A DNA stretch of 64,000 nucleotides from Barnesiella sp. WM24 (GTDB lineage Bacteria; Bacteroidota; Bacteroidia; Bacteroidales; Muribaculaceae): contig NZ_SPPC01000001.1 in NCBI RefSeq assembly GCF_004570975.1, positions 1 through 64,000 on the forward strand. Reading direction: 5' to 3'. Shown here piece after piece: positions 44,637 through 54,117 of the stretch; the first letter of the stretch is position 1; every line of letters starts with the position of its first letter. The translations under genes were made by a program, and so were the position numbers. Under the pieces are notes generated by a model. It was not told the origin of the DNA and searched no databases. It saw only the letters and a program-made list of their open reading frames with translations.

Positions 44637-47447
44637 TCATTCAGCAGGCTCCATGACAAACACCTTGTAGTTGTTCTGCTTCATCAATTCAGCCATGAAT
44701 GCCTTGACGTCATCTTCAGTTATGGCATTAATGGTGTCGACCGAAGTCAGGAATGTGTCAACAGGAAGCAACTGATAGCCGGTCATTCCCGACAGCCATG
44801 CCTGATTTTCAGTCATGCCGCGTGTAGCCTCCTTAACCATATACTCTTTTACCTTGGCAAGCTCTTCGGCAGTGATATTGGCGGTCATGTCGTCAAACTG
44901 CGCCGCGATAATCTCAAGCACCTTGTCTTTCATCTCAGGCTTCATCGGGAAAGAGCTCTGGAACATTACAGGGTTGTCGCTGATGCGTGAAAGAGATCCG
45001 TTGGCACTGATTGAATATACCGCGCCTTCTTCTTCACGTACAGTCTTAATCAGGCGCGCCGAAAGAATCTGACCGGCGATAGACGCGAGCTTCTGATTTT
45101 TTGCTGTATAAGGCATGTCGGCAGAGACAATGATGGCTGCATAAGTAGTCGGGGTGTCCATCTTCTGCCTTATCTGCTCGGTTGAAGCACCGGGTTCAAT
45201 ACCGAGTCCGGCGAGCTTGACCGGAGCGGTTTTTCCGGCTACAGCCGGAAGAGTGGCGATATACTGCTCAACAAGAGGCTTCAAAGCGTTAATGTCGACA
45301 TTTCCTACAAAATAGAAAGTATAATCGGCGGCGTTGGCAAGCTGAGAGCCTACAATCTCAAGTATGCGTCCGCGGTCGGCGTTTTCGATTGTATTCACGT
45401 CAACGGCGTGAGAGCGTCCTGACTTGAAAAGATATTCAAGCAACTGCTTATTGAACTGATATGCCGGAAGAGCCTCCTGATTTTTAAGAGCTCCGACATA
45501 TAGATTCTGAGTAGAAGAGAAGTCATCGGGACTTATGGTAAATCCGGTAAATGTAGCATAGATAAGCTCCATCAACACAGGAAGATCCTTAGGCACAGCC
45601 GAGCCGGAAACCTCTCTCGTGTATGCCGACAGATCCACTTCACAGCTTGCCTGCTTTCCGGCAAGGTATTTCTCAAGGTCAGAGCTGCTGTAGCCACCGA
45701 GTCCGTGACGGCTAAGCGCATAGGGAAGATAACGCAGATTCAACGCATCGTCTTCGCCAAAGACCGATGTACCTCCTGTGGCAAGAGCGGTAAAGAGTAT
45801 TTCATTGTCTTTGAAATCAGTCTTTTTCACGACCACTTTCACGCCATTGGAGAGAGTCCACTCCTGAGTGTTATACAACGGATTTTCAGTCACCGCTACA
45901 ATCTTGCCGGGGGCGGGAAGCGACTCAATCAGCGGCTCGCTCTTCACGTCATCGACAAAAGCCTCTATCTCTTCGGCATCGACACGCTGCATGGCCTCGG
46001 CAAGCTGAGCTTCAGTGGGCACGGCAAATCCTTCAGCATCAGGAAGCATGGCGAGCACAACGATGTTTTTATCGCCGACTATCTCGGGAAGAGCCATGTT
46101 GATCATCTCCACCGGAATCTGATTGGCAAGCATGCTCATCATCGTGAATTCATTCTCAATTCCGGGTATAGGCTCATTGTCAAGGAAGTGTCTTACATAT
46201 TCATTGACAAGCGAGGTGGAAGTCGTATTGGCGCGGTTGTTATATGCCTTTTCAAGACGAGAGAGATACTCGCTGCGGGCACGGTCATACTCAGTCGCGG
46301 TGAATCCGCCTCTCTTGGCACGCAGTGTCTCGCGATAAACAGCCTCAAACGCCGGTATCAAATCGCCATCCTTTGGCAAAGCCGCCACGGTAAGGGCATC
46401 AGCCGTCTTTGAAAGCATGAAGTTGCCATAAGAAGCGTCGGCAAGCGCAAATACAGCATCGGGCTTGCTTGAAAGCTCCTGGAAACGCGCATTAAGCATG
46501 GCATCGAGCATGTCGACGGCATATCTGCCCACGAGATAGTCAAGAGTGCCCTTCAGTGAATCGGGGGTAGCCTCTGACTTAAACATTATCTGCACAACAG
46601 CGTTACGCTGCTCAGGGTCACTGCCGACGGCAAAAATAGTATTCTGATTGTCGGGCACGGGATAATACACGCGCTCAGCAGGATTAACAGGCATCTTAAT
46701 ATCGGAAAATATCTCCTTTATCTTAGCCTCTATGCGGTCGACATCAATGTCACCTACCACAACTATTCCCTGAAGGTCGGGACGATACCACTTCTCGTAG
46801 TAGTCGCGCAAATCCTGATAGGGGAAATTGTCAACAATCTCCATTGTGCCGATAGGCAGGCGATAGGCATACTTGCTGTCAGGATAGATGACCGGAAGCA
46901 GTTTTTCGTATATGCGCATCTGACCTACATTGCTGCGACGCCACTCTTCATGAATGACACCACGCTCCTTGTCAATCTCGGCATCTTCAAGCAGAAGCCC
47001 GTCGGCCCAGTCATGAAGAATCAGAAGACATGAATCCTGCACACTCTCACGCGCTGTCGGGACATTACATATATTATAAACAGTCTCGTCAACCGAAGTA
47101 TAAGCGTTAAGATTCTGCCCGAATTTCACGCCGACAGTCTCCAGCCATGAAACGACCTCATTGCCGGGGAAATTTTTTGTGCCGTTGAAACACATGTGTT
47201 CAAGGAAATGTGCAAGACCGCGCTGATTGTCCTCTTCCTGTATAGACCCTACTTTCTGGGCTATATAGTAATCAGCCTGACCTTTGGGGTACTCGTTGTG
47301 ACGGATATAATAGGTCAATCCGTTGTCAAGTTTTCCAATTCTCACTTCAGGGTCAACCGGTATAGCCGGCATTGCCTGAGCACTTACAAAAACGGGAGCT
47401 ATTGCCGCAGCAAGAAGCAATAGCAACCGACTAAAATACTTTTTCAT
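44637..47447 (-). CDS. M16-family zinc metallopeptidase
   Basis: The protein has 936 residues and a signal peptide (cut near VSA-QAM), so it is periplasmic or outer-membrane-facing. The zinc site HFLEH is at 80-84 (inverted HxxEH), with the third ligand expected in the downstream ERGVIHEEW segment. Three further M16 domains follow, the C-terminal pair without a zinc motif, as in pitrilysin/insulinase full-length proteases. It degrades peptides in the family; its specific target is unknown. Its own -7 box lies about 32 bp upstream. Confidence 0.93.
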   Translation of the reverse strand: MKKYFSRLLLLLAAAIAPVFVSAQAMPAIPVDPEVRIGKLDNGLTYYIRHNEYPKGQADYYIAQKVGSIQEEDNQRGLAHFLEHMCFNGTKNFPGNEVVSWLETVGVKFGQNLNAYTSVDETVYNICNVPTARESVQDSCLLILHDWADGLLLEDAEIDKERGVIHEEWRRSNVGQMRIYEKLLPVIYPDSKYAYRLPIGTMEIVDNFPYQDLRDYYEKWYRPDLQGIVVVGDIDVDRIEAKIKEIFSDIKMPVNPAERVYYPVPDNQNTIFAVGSDPEQRNAVVQIMFKSEATPDSLKGTLDYLVGRYAVDMLDAMLNARFQELSSKPDAVFALADASYGNFMLSKTADALTVAALPKDGDLIPAFEAVYRETLRAKRGGFTATEYDRARSEYLSRLEKAYNNRANTTSTSLVNEYVRHFLDNEPIPGIENEFTMMSMLANQIPVEMINMALPEIVGDKNIVVLAMLPDAEGFAVPTEAQLAEAMQRVDAEEIEAFVDDVKSEPLIESLPAPGKIVAVTENPLYNTQEWTLSNGVKVVVKKTDFKDNEILFTALATGGTSVFGEDDALNLRYLPYALSRHGLGGYSSSDLEKYLAGKQASCEVDLSAYTREVSGSAVPKDLPVLMELIYATFTGFTISPDDFSSTQNLYVGALKNQEALPAYQFNKQLLEYLFKSGRSHAVDVNTIENADRGRILEIVGSQLANAADYTFYFVGNVDINALKPLVEQYIATLPAVAGKTAPVKLAGLGIEPGASTEQIRQKMDTPTTYAAIIVSADMPYTAKNQKLASIAGQILSARLIKTVREEEGAVYSISANGSLSRISDNPVMFQSSFPMKPEMKDKVLEIIAAQFDDMTANITAEELAKVKEYMVKEATRGMTENQAWLSGMTGYQLLPVDTFLTSVDTINAITEDDVKAFMAELMKQNNYKVFVMEPAE

Positions 47448-47478
47448 TGCTGATACATTTAATCTTATATTTTTATCA

Positions 47479-47486
47479 CAAAGATA
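47479..47486 (-). promoter_or_regulatory. -7 box of the M16 protease gene
   Basis: TATCTTTG on the minus strand matches the consensus fully and lies about 32 bp before the ATG. Confidence 0.5.
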
Positions 47487-47574
47487 CAGAGATTATTCGG
47501 AATCGCAATAAAATAGTGTGTAATTCATAGTATTATTCATAAGAACCTTTATATAGCCTTTCATTAAAAAAACT

Positions 47575-47823
47575 TCAGAATAAAGAGAGCTGCACGGGAG
47601 GCGCAGGTACAGGCGTAATGATGACAGACCTGTCCTGAGTCCATCCCTGACTTGAATTGCGCAGACGCAGCGTCACCAGACCGAAACTTCCGGAGACAAC
47701 ACGTCGCACCTGACGTAAAATTTCAGAAAATGAAGTCAAGCCACTCAACTTCAAAGAAGCCAGCTGCCTGCCGTGTTGTGACAGCGTGGCGTAGATTATG
47801 TCTGAGCTGTTAATCGTTCCCAT
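47575..47823 (-). CDS. Small conserved protein downstream of dnaA
   Basis: This 82-residue protein of unknown function reads as alternating strands and helices (DIIYATLSQHGRQLASLKL, then GLVTLRLRNSSQGWTQ) and ends in a Pro-rich PAPPVQLSLF. I know similar short proteins in Bacteroidales but no function for them. The ATG at 47823 was chosen because a -7 box (47852-47859, TACATTTG on the minus strand) lies inside the longer reading frame. Confidence 0.65.
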   Translation of the reverse strand: MGTINSSDIIYATLSQHGRQLASLKLSGLTSFSEILRQVRRVVSGSFGLVTLRLRNSSQGWTQDRSVIITPVPAPPVQLSLF

Positions 47824-47851
47824 TGTGAGTATCTGCCTTAAAATTACAAGG

Positions 47852-47859
47852 CAAATGTA
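47852..47859 (-). promoter_or_regulatory. -7 box of the small gene after dnaA
   Basis: TACATTTG on the minus strand, about 29 bp before the ATG at 47823; it decides the start of that gene. Confidence 0.4.
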
Positions 47860-47942
47860 GCTCACCACATGGGCAACATTACGGCACAGTATCGCAAAAA
47901 TCAGTTAAAACCTTGATTTTTCTGACAATCAGAGCGATTGTC

Positions 47943-49325
47943 TCAGCACTTGAACATCGCCTCAATCTTCGCGAGATCCTCGCGCAATGCAGGCTCCATC
48001 GACAGGCGCTCCTCAATATTGCGGCAGGCATGAAGCACAGTGGCATGAGTGCGTGACAGACGCGTACCTATCGCAGTAGCAGGCATCTTGGCGTCGCGGC
48101 GTGCAAGGAACATCACCATCTGGCGCGCATCGGAAATCTCGCGCTTGCGGCTCTTTGCAAAGAGTGCATCCTGATCGATATTGTAGTAATCGCTGACGCT
48201 CTGGGCAATCATCTCAAAGTTGATTGACTTCTTGTGAATCTTCACGGCGTTTCCAAGCACTGTGCGCGCAAGGTCGACCGTAATCTCACAGTTAAGGATA
48301 GTGGCGTGGGCAATCAGCGACACAATTATGCCTTCAAGCTCACGGATGCTGTCAGTGACATTGGAGGCGATATAGTCAAGCACCTCTACAGGAATCTTCA
48401 ATCCGTCCTGCGAAGCACGGCGGGCAAGCACCTCACGGCGCAAGTTGACATCGGGCTTTTCAAGCTCTGCCGTCATGCCGCATTTAAAGCGCGACAACAG
48501 ACGCTCGTGCATATCTTTCATCATCGAAGGCGGACAGTCACTTGACATGATAATCTGTCGCTGATTGTGATGGAGATGATTGAAGATGTGGAAGAACGCA
48601 CCCTGGGTACCGGGCTTATGCATCAAGTCCTGTATATCGTCTATGATAAGCACATCAATCGACTGATAAAAATTAATGAACTCATTAACCCTGCTCGGAC
48701 GCGCAGTCGCCGCGGCTGTATACTGGCTTTCAAAAAGTCGTGCCGAAAGGTAAAGGACCCTTGCCTTTGGGTCGCGCTCCTTTATACGGATGCCTATAGC
48801 CTGGATAAGATGAGTCTTGCCTACACCTGTGGGACCGAATATGAAAAGCGGGTTAAATGTCTTACACTCCGGATTAGTCGCAATAGCCTCACCTATCGCA
48901 CGCGCAATCTTGTTAGATGGGCTCGCGCAATAATTTTCAAAGGTGTTTTTGGGGTTAAGCCTTGAATCGAAATCCTCCACAACTTCTGTGTCAAACGGAT
49001 TACCCGTGCGGACACGCACAGCGGGACTCGGATTGGAACTTTCAATCGAGACCGATGTGTCGGGGTCGGAACCTACCTGGTTATATTCATAAAACAGTCT
49101 CACCCCCTTGCCGTAGACACGACGCAACGCATAAAGCAATATCTTTGCATATTGCTCTTCAAGGCGCTCCACAAAGAATGGAGTGGGCACACGAAGATGA
49201 AGCTCATTGCCGTCAAAACTTTTTGAAGTTATGGGCTTGAACCAGGCGTCATACTGTTCGGTAGAAAGATTATCCTTGAATATTTTCAGACAATCTTCCC
49301 ACATTTTTTGGTGAGTTTCGTTCAT
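47943..49325 (-). CDS. dnaA: Chromosomal replication initiator DnaA
   Basis: This is a 460-residue AAA+ initiator. N-terminal domain I (about 1-80) is followed by a variable linker. The ATPase core has Walker A GPTGVGKTHLIQ and Walker B VLIIDDIQDL, and the C-terminal DNA-binding domain ends with the signature LSRTHATVLHACRNIEERL. It is complete. No dnaN or recF lies beside it, which is common in Bacteroidota. The 349-bp AT-rich region upstream could hold replication or promoter elements. Confidence 0.96.
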   Translation of the reverse strand: MNETHQKMWEDCLKIFKDNLSTEQYDAWFKPITSKSFDGNELHLRVPTPFFVERLEEQYAKILLYALRRVYGKGVRLFYEYNQVGSDPDTSVSIESSNPSPAVRVRTGNPFDTEVVEDFDSRLNPKNTFENYCASPSNKIARAIGEAIATNPECKTFNPLFIFGPTGVGKTHLIQAIGIRIKERDPKARVLYLSARLFESQYTAAATARPSRVNEFINFYQSIDVLIIDDIQDLMHKPGTQGAFFHIFNHLHHNQRQIIMSSDCPPSMMKDMHERLLSRFKCGMTAELEKPDVNLRREVLARRASQDGLKIPVEVLDYIASNVTDSIRELEGIIVSLIAHATILNCEITVDLARTVLGNAVKIHKKSINFEMIAQSVSDYYNIDQDALFAKSRKREISDARQMVMFLARRDAKMPATAIGTRLSRTHATVLHACRNIEERLSMEPALREDLAKIEAMFKC

Positions 49326-49674
49326 GAAAATGTAATTTTAGGCTATTATGTAGGCTTAACTTTTCAATGCAAATTTCCCCCAACTTTTTTTGAAAAACAA
49401 TTGAAAAAAAATTTGGATTTTACAACTATTCCACAATATAGCTGTTTTTCAGCTGCTTATAAAATGGTTAACACAAATTCTTAATTTTAGAAAAACCAAA
49501 CCGACATATAACTATAAATCAACCGTTTAACCTCATGTTAAGAAGTTAATACAACTTAGGGGCTTCGCGTGAAACCCCTAATTATAGCTATTGTAGCACA
49601 TCCCGTATTGTGGAACATAACCACAAAAAAGTTATCAACTATTTAGAATCATTCCAAATAGCGTCATTCTGCCG
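49326..49674. other. AT-rich gap upstream of dnaA, possible origin-like region
   Basis: This is a 349-bp gene-free stretch, strongly AT-rich. It contains several CCACA-containing nonamers (near 49430, 49608 and 49620) that match the DnaA box only with about two mismatches each. It has no perfect box. It also holds the hairpin at 49556-49581. An oriC assignment is only a possibility; the dnaA promoter must lie here too. Confidence 0.3.
49556..49581 (-). terminator. Hairpin after the MCE protein gene
   Basis: TTAGGGG/CCCCTAA arms continue into a TTC/GAA stem with a single C-A mismatch and a four-base loop. It lies ~95 bp after the mlaD-like stop on the minus strand and before dnaA. Confidence 0.55.
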
Positions 49675-50574
49675 TCAGAACACCTTAATCGGCGGGATGT
49701 AGCGCTTGGGATTCTGCTTCAAATCAATCAATATAGAGTCAAGGCCGCCGGCAACACCGTTAAGATGGTCATATAGCTGACGGTCATTAAGGAGGAGCCC
49801 TATTGAATTGTCAGGCTCGTTCATCTTTCCGGTTATGGAATTGATATTTGCGGTCAGTTGGTTCACATTATCCATCGTCTCCTGCAACGGTATCTTCTTC
49901 AACTCTTCCGACACGACTGCAAGATCGGCAGTGATAGAGTCGAGATTGCCGGCTACATTGTCGACTGTCTTCATGGTAGCAGGCATGGTGGCAAGCGTGC
50001 GGTTAAGATATGTGGTGGTAGCCTGAAGATTTGCCGTGATGGCATCAAGACGCTTTACCGACAGCAAAAGCGCCGAATCGCTCACAAGCCTGTTTACCGA
50101 AGTAAGCAAAGTGTCTATCTTGGGAAATACATCCTCTACCTTAGGCATAAGCCCCTCAGCGATTCCGTCAAACATCGACGGCTGATTCTCGCCTATCAGC
50201 CTGTCGCCTACGCTGTGACTGTCAGATGAAGTAGAAAACTCAAGGACAACAGAAGGCGAACCCAGAAGATCAGTCTCGATAATCGCCTTGCTTCCCGCCG
50301 GCACACGCAACTTCTTATCAAGAGAAATCTCTACAAGCACATGTCCGGGATTGTCATACTCATATGTAATCTCCCTTACCTGCCCCACCTTAAATCCGTT
50401 TATTGTCACCGGAGCCGATACAGTAAGACCGTTGACATTGGTATAGGACACATAATAATAGTTGGCAGCCTTAAACAGGTTGACTCCTTTCAGATAATTA
50501 ATGCCAAAAAACAGCACCAGGGCGGCAATCAGCACTGAAAGCCCTATCATCAGCTCTTTTGAATAGCGTTTCAT
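49675..50574 (-). CDS. MlaD/MCE-domain lipid-transport protein
   Basis: This is a 299-residue protein with an N-terminal transmembrane anchor (about 8-28), then an MCE domain (about 35-120: YYYVSYTNVNGLTVSAPVTINGF, VPAGSKAIIETDLLGSPSVVLEF). The C-terminal half is helical. MCE proteins form hexameric phospholipid shuttles across the periplasm with MlaE/MlaF ABC partners. No such partner is adjacent; the amidase gene lies directly upstream. The lipid cargo is unknown. Confidence 0.9.
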   Translation of the reverse strand: MKRYSKELMIGLSVLIAALVLFFGINYLKGVNLFKAANYYYVSYTNVNGLTVSAPVTINGFKVGQVREITYEYDNPGHVLVEISLDKKLRVPAGSKAIIETDLLGSPSVVLEFSTSSDSHSVGDRLIGENQPSMFDGIAEGLMPKVEDVFPKIDTLLTSVNRLVSDSALLLSVKRLDAITANLQATTTYLNRTLATMPATMKTVDNVAGNLDSITADLAVVSEELKKIPLQETMDNVNQLTANINSITGKMNEPDNSIGLLLNDRQLYDHLNGVAGGLDSILIDLKQNPKRYIPPIKVF

Positions 50575-50606
50575 AATGCGTTATCTCTTTAATTTCATTT
50601 TCTAAT

Positions 50607-51737
50607 TTATCTTACGCGCTTTCCATCGCGTACAGTTATTATAAAAGCGTCAGAAAATTTTTTCCTGACCTTATTCATCTCAGTCTTGGCTTTGTCAAGA
50701 GAGTCATAGCTGCCGACAGTATATTTCCACATACCGCCGTCGCGGTAACAGTCCACACCTTTCAGGCCTCTGAATTCCGATGAGTTTTTCTTCAACTTTG
50801 ACGGATGAGATAAAAACTGCACCTTATACACCAAGTCGCCGGCGGATTCAGCCTGCTCCGTATCGGTCACTTCCTCTTCTTCATTTTGCTCATCTTCAAG
50901 CTCGTTAGAATCTCCTCTCGACTTCCCTGACTTATGATTGTCATGAATCTTGCCCGACTTCCGGTCAAAGGATGTCTTATAAGACTTAAATGCGTTGAAT
51001 ATCGACTTGGCAAACTTGTTTTGACCCGACTCAGAAGCGAGAAAAGCCTCCGATGTAGGATTGCATATAAATTCAAGCTCGATAAGCACAGCCGGCATGC
51101 CTGTCTTGGCAAGCACCCAGAATCCCGCCTGTCTTACCCCGTTGTTCTGACGCCCGGCGGTTGTCACCATCTCCGACTGTACCCGGCTCGCAAAGTCAAT
51201 GCTCTGCTCCATATGCTGATTCTGGCTAAGCTCAAATATTATGTAGGACTCCGTCGAATTAGGGTCAAAGCCGCAATAGGTCGTGGAAAAATCATCTTCA
51301 AGCATCATTACCGAGTTTTCACGCTTCGCCACAGCAAGGTTCTCAGCGCTTCGGTGAAGTCCCAGCGTATATGTGGCAGTGCCCTTTATAGTGGTGCGCC
51401 GCTTGTTTTTCTTATCTACCGAGTTGGTATGTATCGATATGAACAGGTCACCGTGAGCCTTGTTGGCAATCTCGGCACGCTCCTGCAGCTCCTTGAAATA
51501 ATCACCGTCACGAGTATAGACAACCTTTACGTCGTCCATATTCTTCTTGATGAGATTTCCCAGTTTAAGGGCGACACCAAGATTGATGCTCTTTTCATTG
51601 GTCTTGTTGCCGATTGCGCCGTAGTCATGACCGCCATGTCCCGCATCGATAACAACGACGAAGTCCTTTGCCATAAGCTGCGACACCGACAGCAGACTGA
51701 TAACGAGGATTGCAAAAATCCGAAAAAGTCGATACAT
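50607..51737 (-). CDS. N-acetylmuramoyl-L-alanine amidase with SPOR-like end
   Basis: This is a 376-residue exported peptidoglycan amidase. A signal peptide (cut near LMA-KDF) precedes the Amidase_3 domain (about 25-240), with zinc-ligand motifs VVIDAGHGGHDYGAIG and FISIHTNS and a late Glu in AVLIELEFI. A Lys/Glu-rich linker (about 245-295) leads to a C-terminal domain (about 300-375) that resembles SPOR. The likely role is septal peptidoglycan splitting. It is upstream of the mlaD-like gene by 32 nt on the same strand. Confidence 0.93.
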   Translation of the reverse strand: MYRLFRIFAILVISLLSVSQLMAKDFVVVIDAGHGGHDYGAIGNKTNEKSINLGVALKLGNLIKKNMDDVKVVYTRDGDYFKELQERAEIANKAHGDLFISIHTNSVDKKNKRRTTIKGTATYTLGLHRSAENLAVAKRENSVMMLEDDFSTTYCGFDPNSTESYIIFELSQNQHMEQSIDFASRVQSEMVTTAGRQNNGVRQAGFWVLAKTGMPAVLIELEFICNPTSEAFLASESGQNKFAKSIFNAFKSYKTSFDRKSGKIHDNHKSGKSRGDSNELEDEQNEEEEVTDTEQAESAGDLVYKVQFLSHPSKLKKNSSEFRGLKGVDCYRDGGMWKYTVGSYDSLDKAKTEMNKVRKKFSDAFIITVRDGKRVR

Positions 51738-51875
51738 ATAATATTACAGAATATCTTTGCAAAATTAAGAAATTACAACGTATTTATACTATTTTACCCT
51801 TCATTTTTATCCCGCAGGCACAGAAAATAGGTAGTTTTGAACAACCACAGTGATACTTTCATCATGAAAATGCGT

Positions 51876-51883
51876 TATTTTTG
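51876..51883 (+). promoter_or_regulatory. -7 box of gldB
   Basis: TATTTTTG matches TAnnTTTG. It falls inside the longest gldB reading frame and gives a start near 51888, which requires translation from the ATG at 51906. Confidence 0.5.
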
Positions 51884-51905
51884 TAAACCAAAATTGCAAA
51901 CACTG

Positions 51906-52889
51906 ATGAAACATATATTGTTGACTCTCGCCTCATTCATTTTGCTTGGGGCGGCATCCTGTAAAGACAACAACGGCAGGCAAGCCCCCGACGGGACACA
52001 AAAGGTAGAGATTATACGTTTTGACCGCGACATAGCCGCCTATCCGCAGCGCGACAGCACTGAAAGAGCTAAATTCCGCGACCGATATGCGGGCGTGCTG
52101 ATGATGACGGTAGGCCCCGACTCCATAACCGATGAAGCCGTGCTGACCTATGCCAAGGGAAAAGGAGTCACCATGTTTGTCCCTGACATAAGGCAGCGAT
52201 TCACCGCTCAGGACTCAATCGAAAACACCCTGACCGACATCAGCTACAATCTCTCCGACATGCTGCCGGGGATGAGATGGAAAATAATATATGGCGGAGT
52301 GTCGACCTACAACCAATCAATACTCATGACCGACACCATAATGCTTGTCGGGCTAAACCACTACCTCGGCAAGGATTATCCGGCATATGTCTACTTTGAG
52401 CCTTACCAGCGCGACGTCAAAACCCAGAGTCATCTCCCCTATGACATAGCCGAAGCCATGATCGTGGGGTCATATCCATATACACGTGATGAAAATGCGT
52501 CTTTGCTCAACCGCATGCTCTATGACGGCGCAATCACCTATATACTCATGACATCGATTCCCGGTGCCGACATAGCTGAATTGCTGGGATACTCTCCCGA
52601 AGAACTTAAATGGGTTACGGAAAATGAGGGGAATGCCTGGCGGCGCATTATTGAGCAAGGCTACCTTTACTCAACCGACTCGAGTCTTGCCGACCGCATG
52701 TGCCGTCCATCACCGGCAAGCCCGTCAATCCACCCCGACGCGCCCGGACGAGTGTGCAGGTACATAGGCTATCGCATTGTAGATTCCTACATGCGCAATC
52801 ATCCCGATTTCAGCACACAACAACTCTTGACGCCTGAGTTTTATAACGCTACCTCAACTCTGGTCGATGCGGGCTACTCGCCCAAATAA
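51906..52889 (+). CDS. gldB: GldB-like lipoprotein
   Basis: This is a 327-residue lipoprotein of the GldB family, named for gliding motility in flavobacteria. The signal ends in the lipobox LLGAASC. Body segments IIRFDRDIAAYPQ, LVGLNHYLGKDYP and YDGAITYILMTSIPGAD fit GldB. Many non-gliding Bacteroidales keep it, so the name does not imply motility. The ATG at 51906 was chosen because of the -7 box upstream; the longest frame starts at a TTG at 51837 and would bury the signal. Confidence 0.88.
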   Translation: MKHILLTLASFILLGAASCKDNNGRQAPDGTQKVEIIRFDRDIAAYPQRDSTERAKFRDRYAGVLMMTVGPDSITDEAVLTYAKGKGVTMFVPDIRQRFTAQDSIENTLTDISYNLSDMLPGMRWKIIYGGVSTYNQSILMTDTIMLVGLNHYLGKDYPAYVYFEPYQRDVKTQSHLPYDIAEAMIVGSYPYTRDENASLLNRMLYDGAITYILMTSIPGADIAELLGYSPEELKWVTENEGNAWRRIIEQGYLYSTDSSLADRMCRPSPASPSIHPDAPGRVCRYIGYRIVDSYMRNHPDFSTQQLLTPEFYNATSTLVDAGYSPK

Positions 52890-52901
52890 GACCACTGTAA
52901 A

Positions 52902-53072
52902 TCAGTTGACAATCATCCCTCCGAGGCGGCTGTCGACGCGGTTGTCATAATGATACACCCGCGCAAACTGCCTTATCATAGCAAGAGTCACACGACTTGG
53001 AGAAGCCTCGTCGGCAGGTTTACTGTCTCGTGACGGCAATGTGCATTTAGATGGTGTAGACTTTTTATCCAT
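52902..53072 (-). CDS. Small conserved protein beside the ECF sigma gene
   Basis: This is a 56-residue minus-strand ORF: a Ser/Lys/Pro-rich start (MDKKSTPSKC), then a helical core MIRQFARVYHYDN and the end LGGMIVN. It has an ATG, a normal stop and no overlap with its neighbours. Short proteins with an FARxY-type helix and a terminal V/L-N occur beside ECF sigma genes in Bacteroidales, as I recall; the function is unknown. Confidence 0.6.
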   Translation of the reverse strand: MDKKSTPSKCTLPSRDSKPADEASPSRVTLAMIRQFARVYHYDNRVDSRLGGMIVN

Positions 53073-53256
53073 AGGCAAACCGATTATCTTTTTTTATTTC
53101 GTATAAGTATAACGCACCGACACCTGTTTTTATTATAGGTTTATCCGTCAATTATAACAACAAACCGAAAAATAAGCAAACAATCACTAATTTTGACCGC
53201 TTAACTACGTTTTCGCGCATTTATTGTATTAAAATCGCAAAAAATATATAATTTGC

Positions 53257-53287
53257 TTGTTTTTATGACCGCAATATGATAACTTTG
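53257..53287 (+). promoter_or_regulatory. Promoter of the ECF sigma gene
   Basis: A -33 TTG (53257-53259) and -7 TAACTTTG (53280-53287) have 20-bp spacing. A ~78-nt leader follows to the ATG at 53371. The gap 53073-53370 holds nothing else I recognise. Confidence 0.6.
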
Positions 53288-53370
53288 CGGATGTAAAAAT
53301 TTATTGTTAATAACCTAAACCTTACTGCCTATAGCTTGACATTACTCTAAACAATAATATCAACACAGTA

Positions 53371-53961
53371 ATGCAAAAATTGACCAATCTCACCGACGAA
53401 CAATTAGTGAGGGCCTATGTCGACGGAAACAATACAGCATTTGACACATTGTTACGTCGTCACCAATCAAAGCTATTTTCTTACATTCTGAAAATTGTAA
53501 AGAACAGGGATATAGCCGACGACATTTTTCAAGAGACTTTTGTCAAGATCATCATGACCTTGAAGCAGGGACGCTATGCCGAGTCAGGTAAATTCGGTGC
53601 ATGGTTGACAAGAATCGCACACAATCTCATCATCGATCATTTCCGTCAGGAAAAATCGGAAAACAGCATCTCTACCGATGATGATGACGTGAACCTTCTC
53701 AACCGACGCGACCTCTGCGATGAAAACATAGAGGACATCATGGTCAACGACCAGATACGCACTGATGTGCGCCGTATCATCGAAGCTCTCCCCGAGAGCC
53801 AGCGTGAGGTGCTTATGATGCGTTATTACAGCGACATGAGTTTCAAGGAGATTGCCGATGCCACAGGCGTGAGCATCAACACCGCCCTCGGGCGAATGCG
53901 ATACGCAATCCTCAATATGAGGCGTATAGCTGAAGAAAACAACATCGTACTGTCGGCATAA
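53371..53961 (+). CDS. ECF-type RNA polymerase sigma factor
   Basis: The protein has 196 residues. Region 2 (about 25-100) has DIFQETFVKIIMTLKQG and the DHFRQEK turn. Region 4 (about 130-185) has a helix-turn-helix in ESQREVLMMRYYSDMSFKEIADATGVSINTALGRMRYAI. There is no anti-sigma gene next to it; the 56-residue ORF on the other strand is the only close partner. The target promoters are unknown. Confidence 0.92.
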   Translation: MQKLTNLTDEQLVRAYVDGNNTAFDTLLRRHQSKLFSYILKIVKNRDIADDIFQETFVKIIMTLKQGRYAESGKFGAWLTRIAHNLIIDHFRQEKSENSISTDDDDVNLLNRRDLCDENIEDIMVNDQIRTDVRRIIEALPESQREVLMMRYYSDMSFKEIADATGVSINTALGRMRYAILNMRRIAEENNIVLSA

Positions 53962-53991
53962 CCGGCAAGCGATTATACACTATTGCAACCG

Positions 53992-54028
53992 ACAGACACC
54001 CCGCCAAAGGTGTCTGTTTGTTATTTTT
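53992..54028 (+). terminator. Intrinsic terminator of the ECF sigma gene
   Basis: Arms ACAGACACC and GGTGTCTGT (53992-54000 with 54009-54017) are followed by a T-rich tract to 54028. Confidence 0.85.
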
Positions 54029-54062
54029 CACTATAAGAATTTACGATTGTCACGATATTTTA

Positions 54063-54070
54063 TTTATCTT
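54063..54070 (+). promoter_or_regulatory. -7 box of the Nfn-like operon
   Basis: TATCTTTG, a full TAnnTTTG match, about 48 bp before the ATG at 54118. Confidence 0.5.
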
Positions 54071-54117
54071 TGCCAGACGAACAATAGTTATGATTTATCC
54101 AGACATCAGCCAATATT

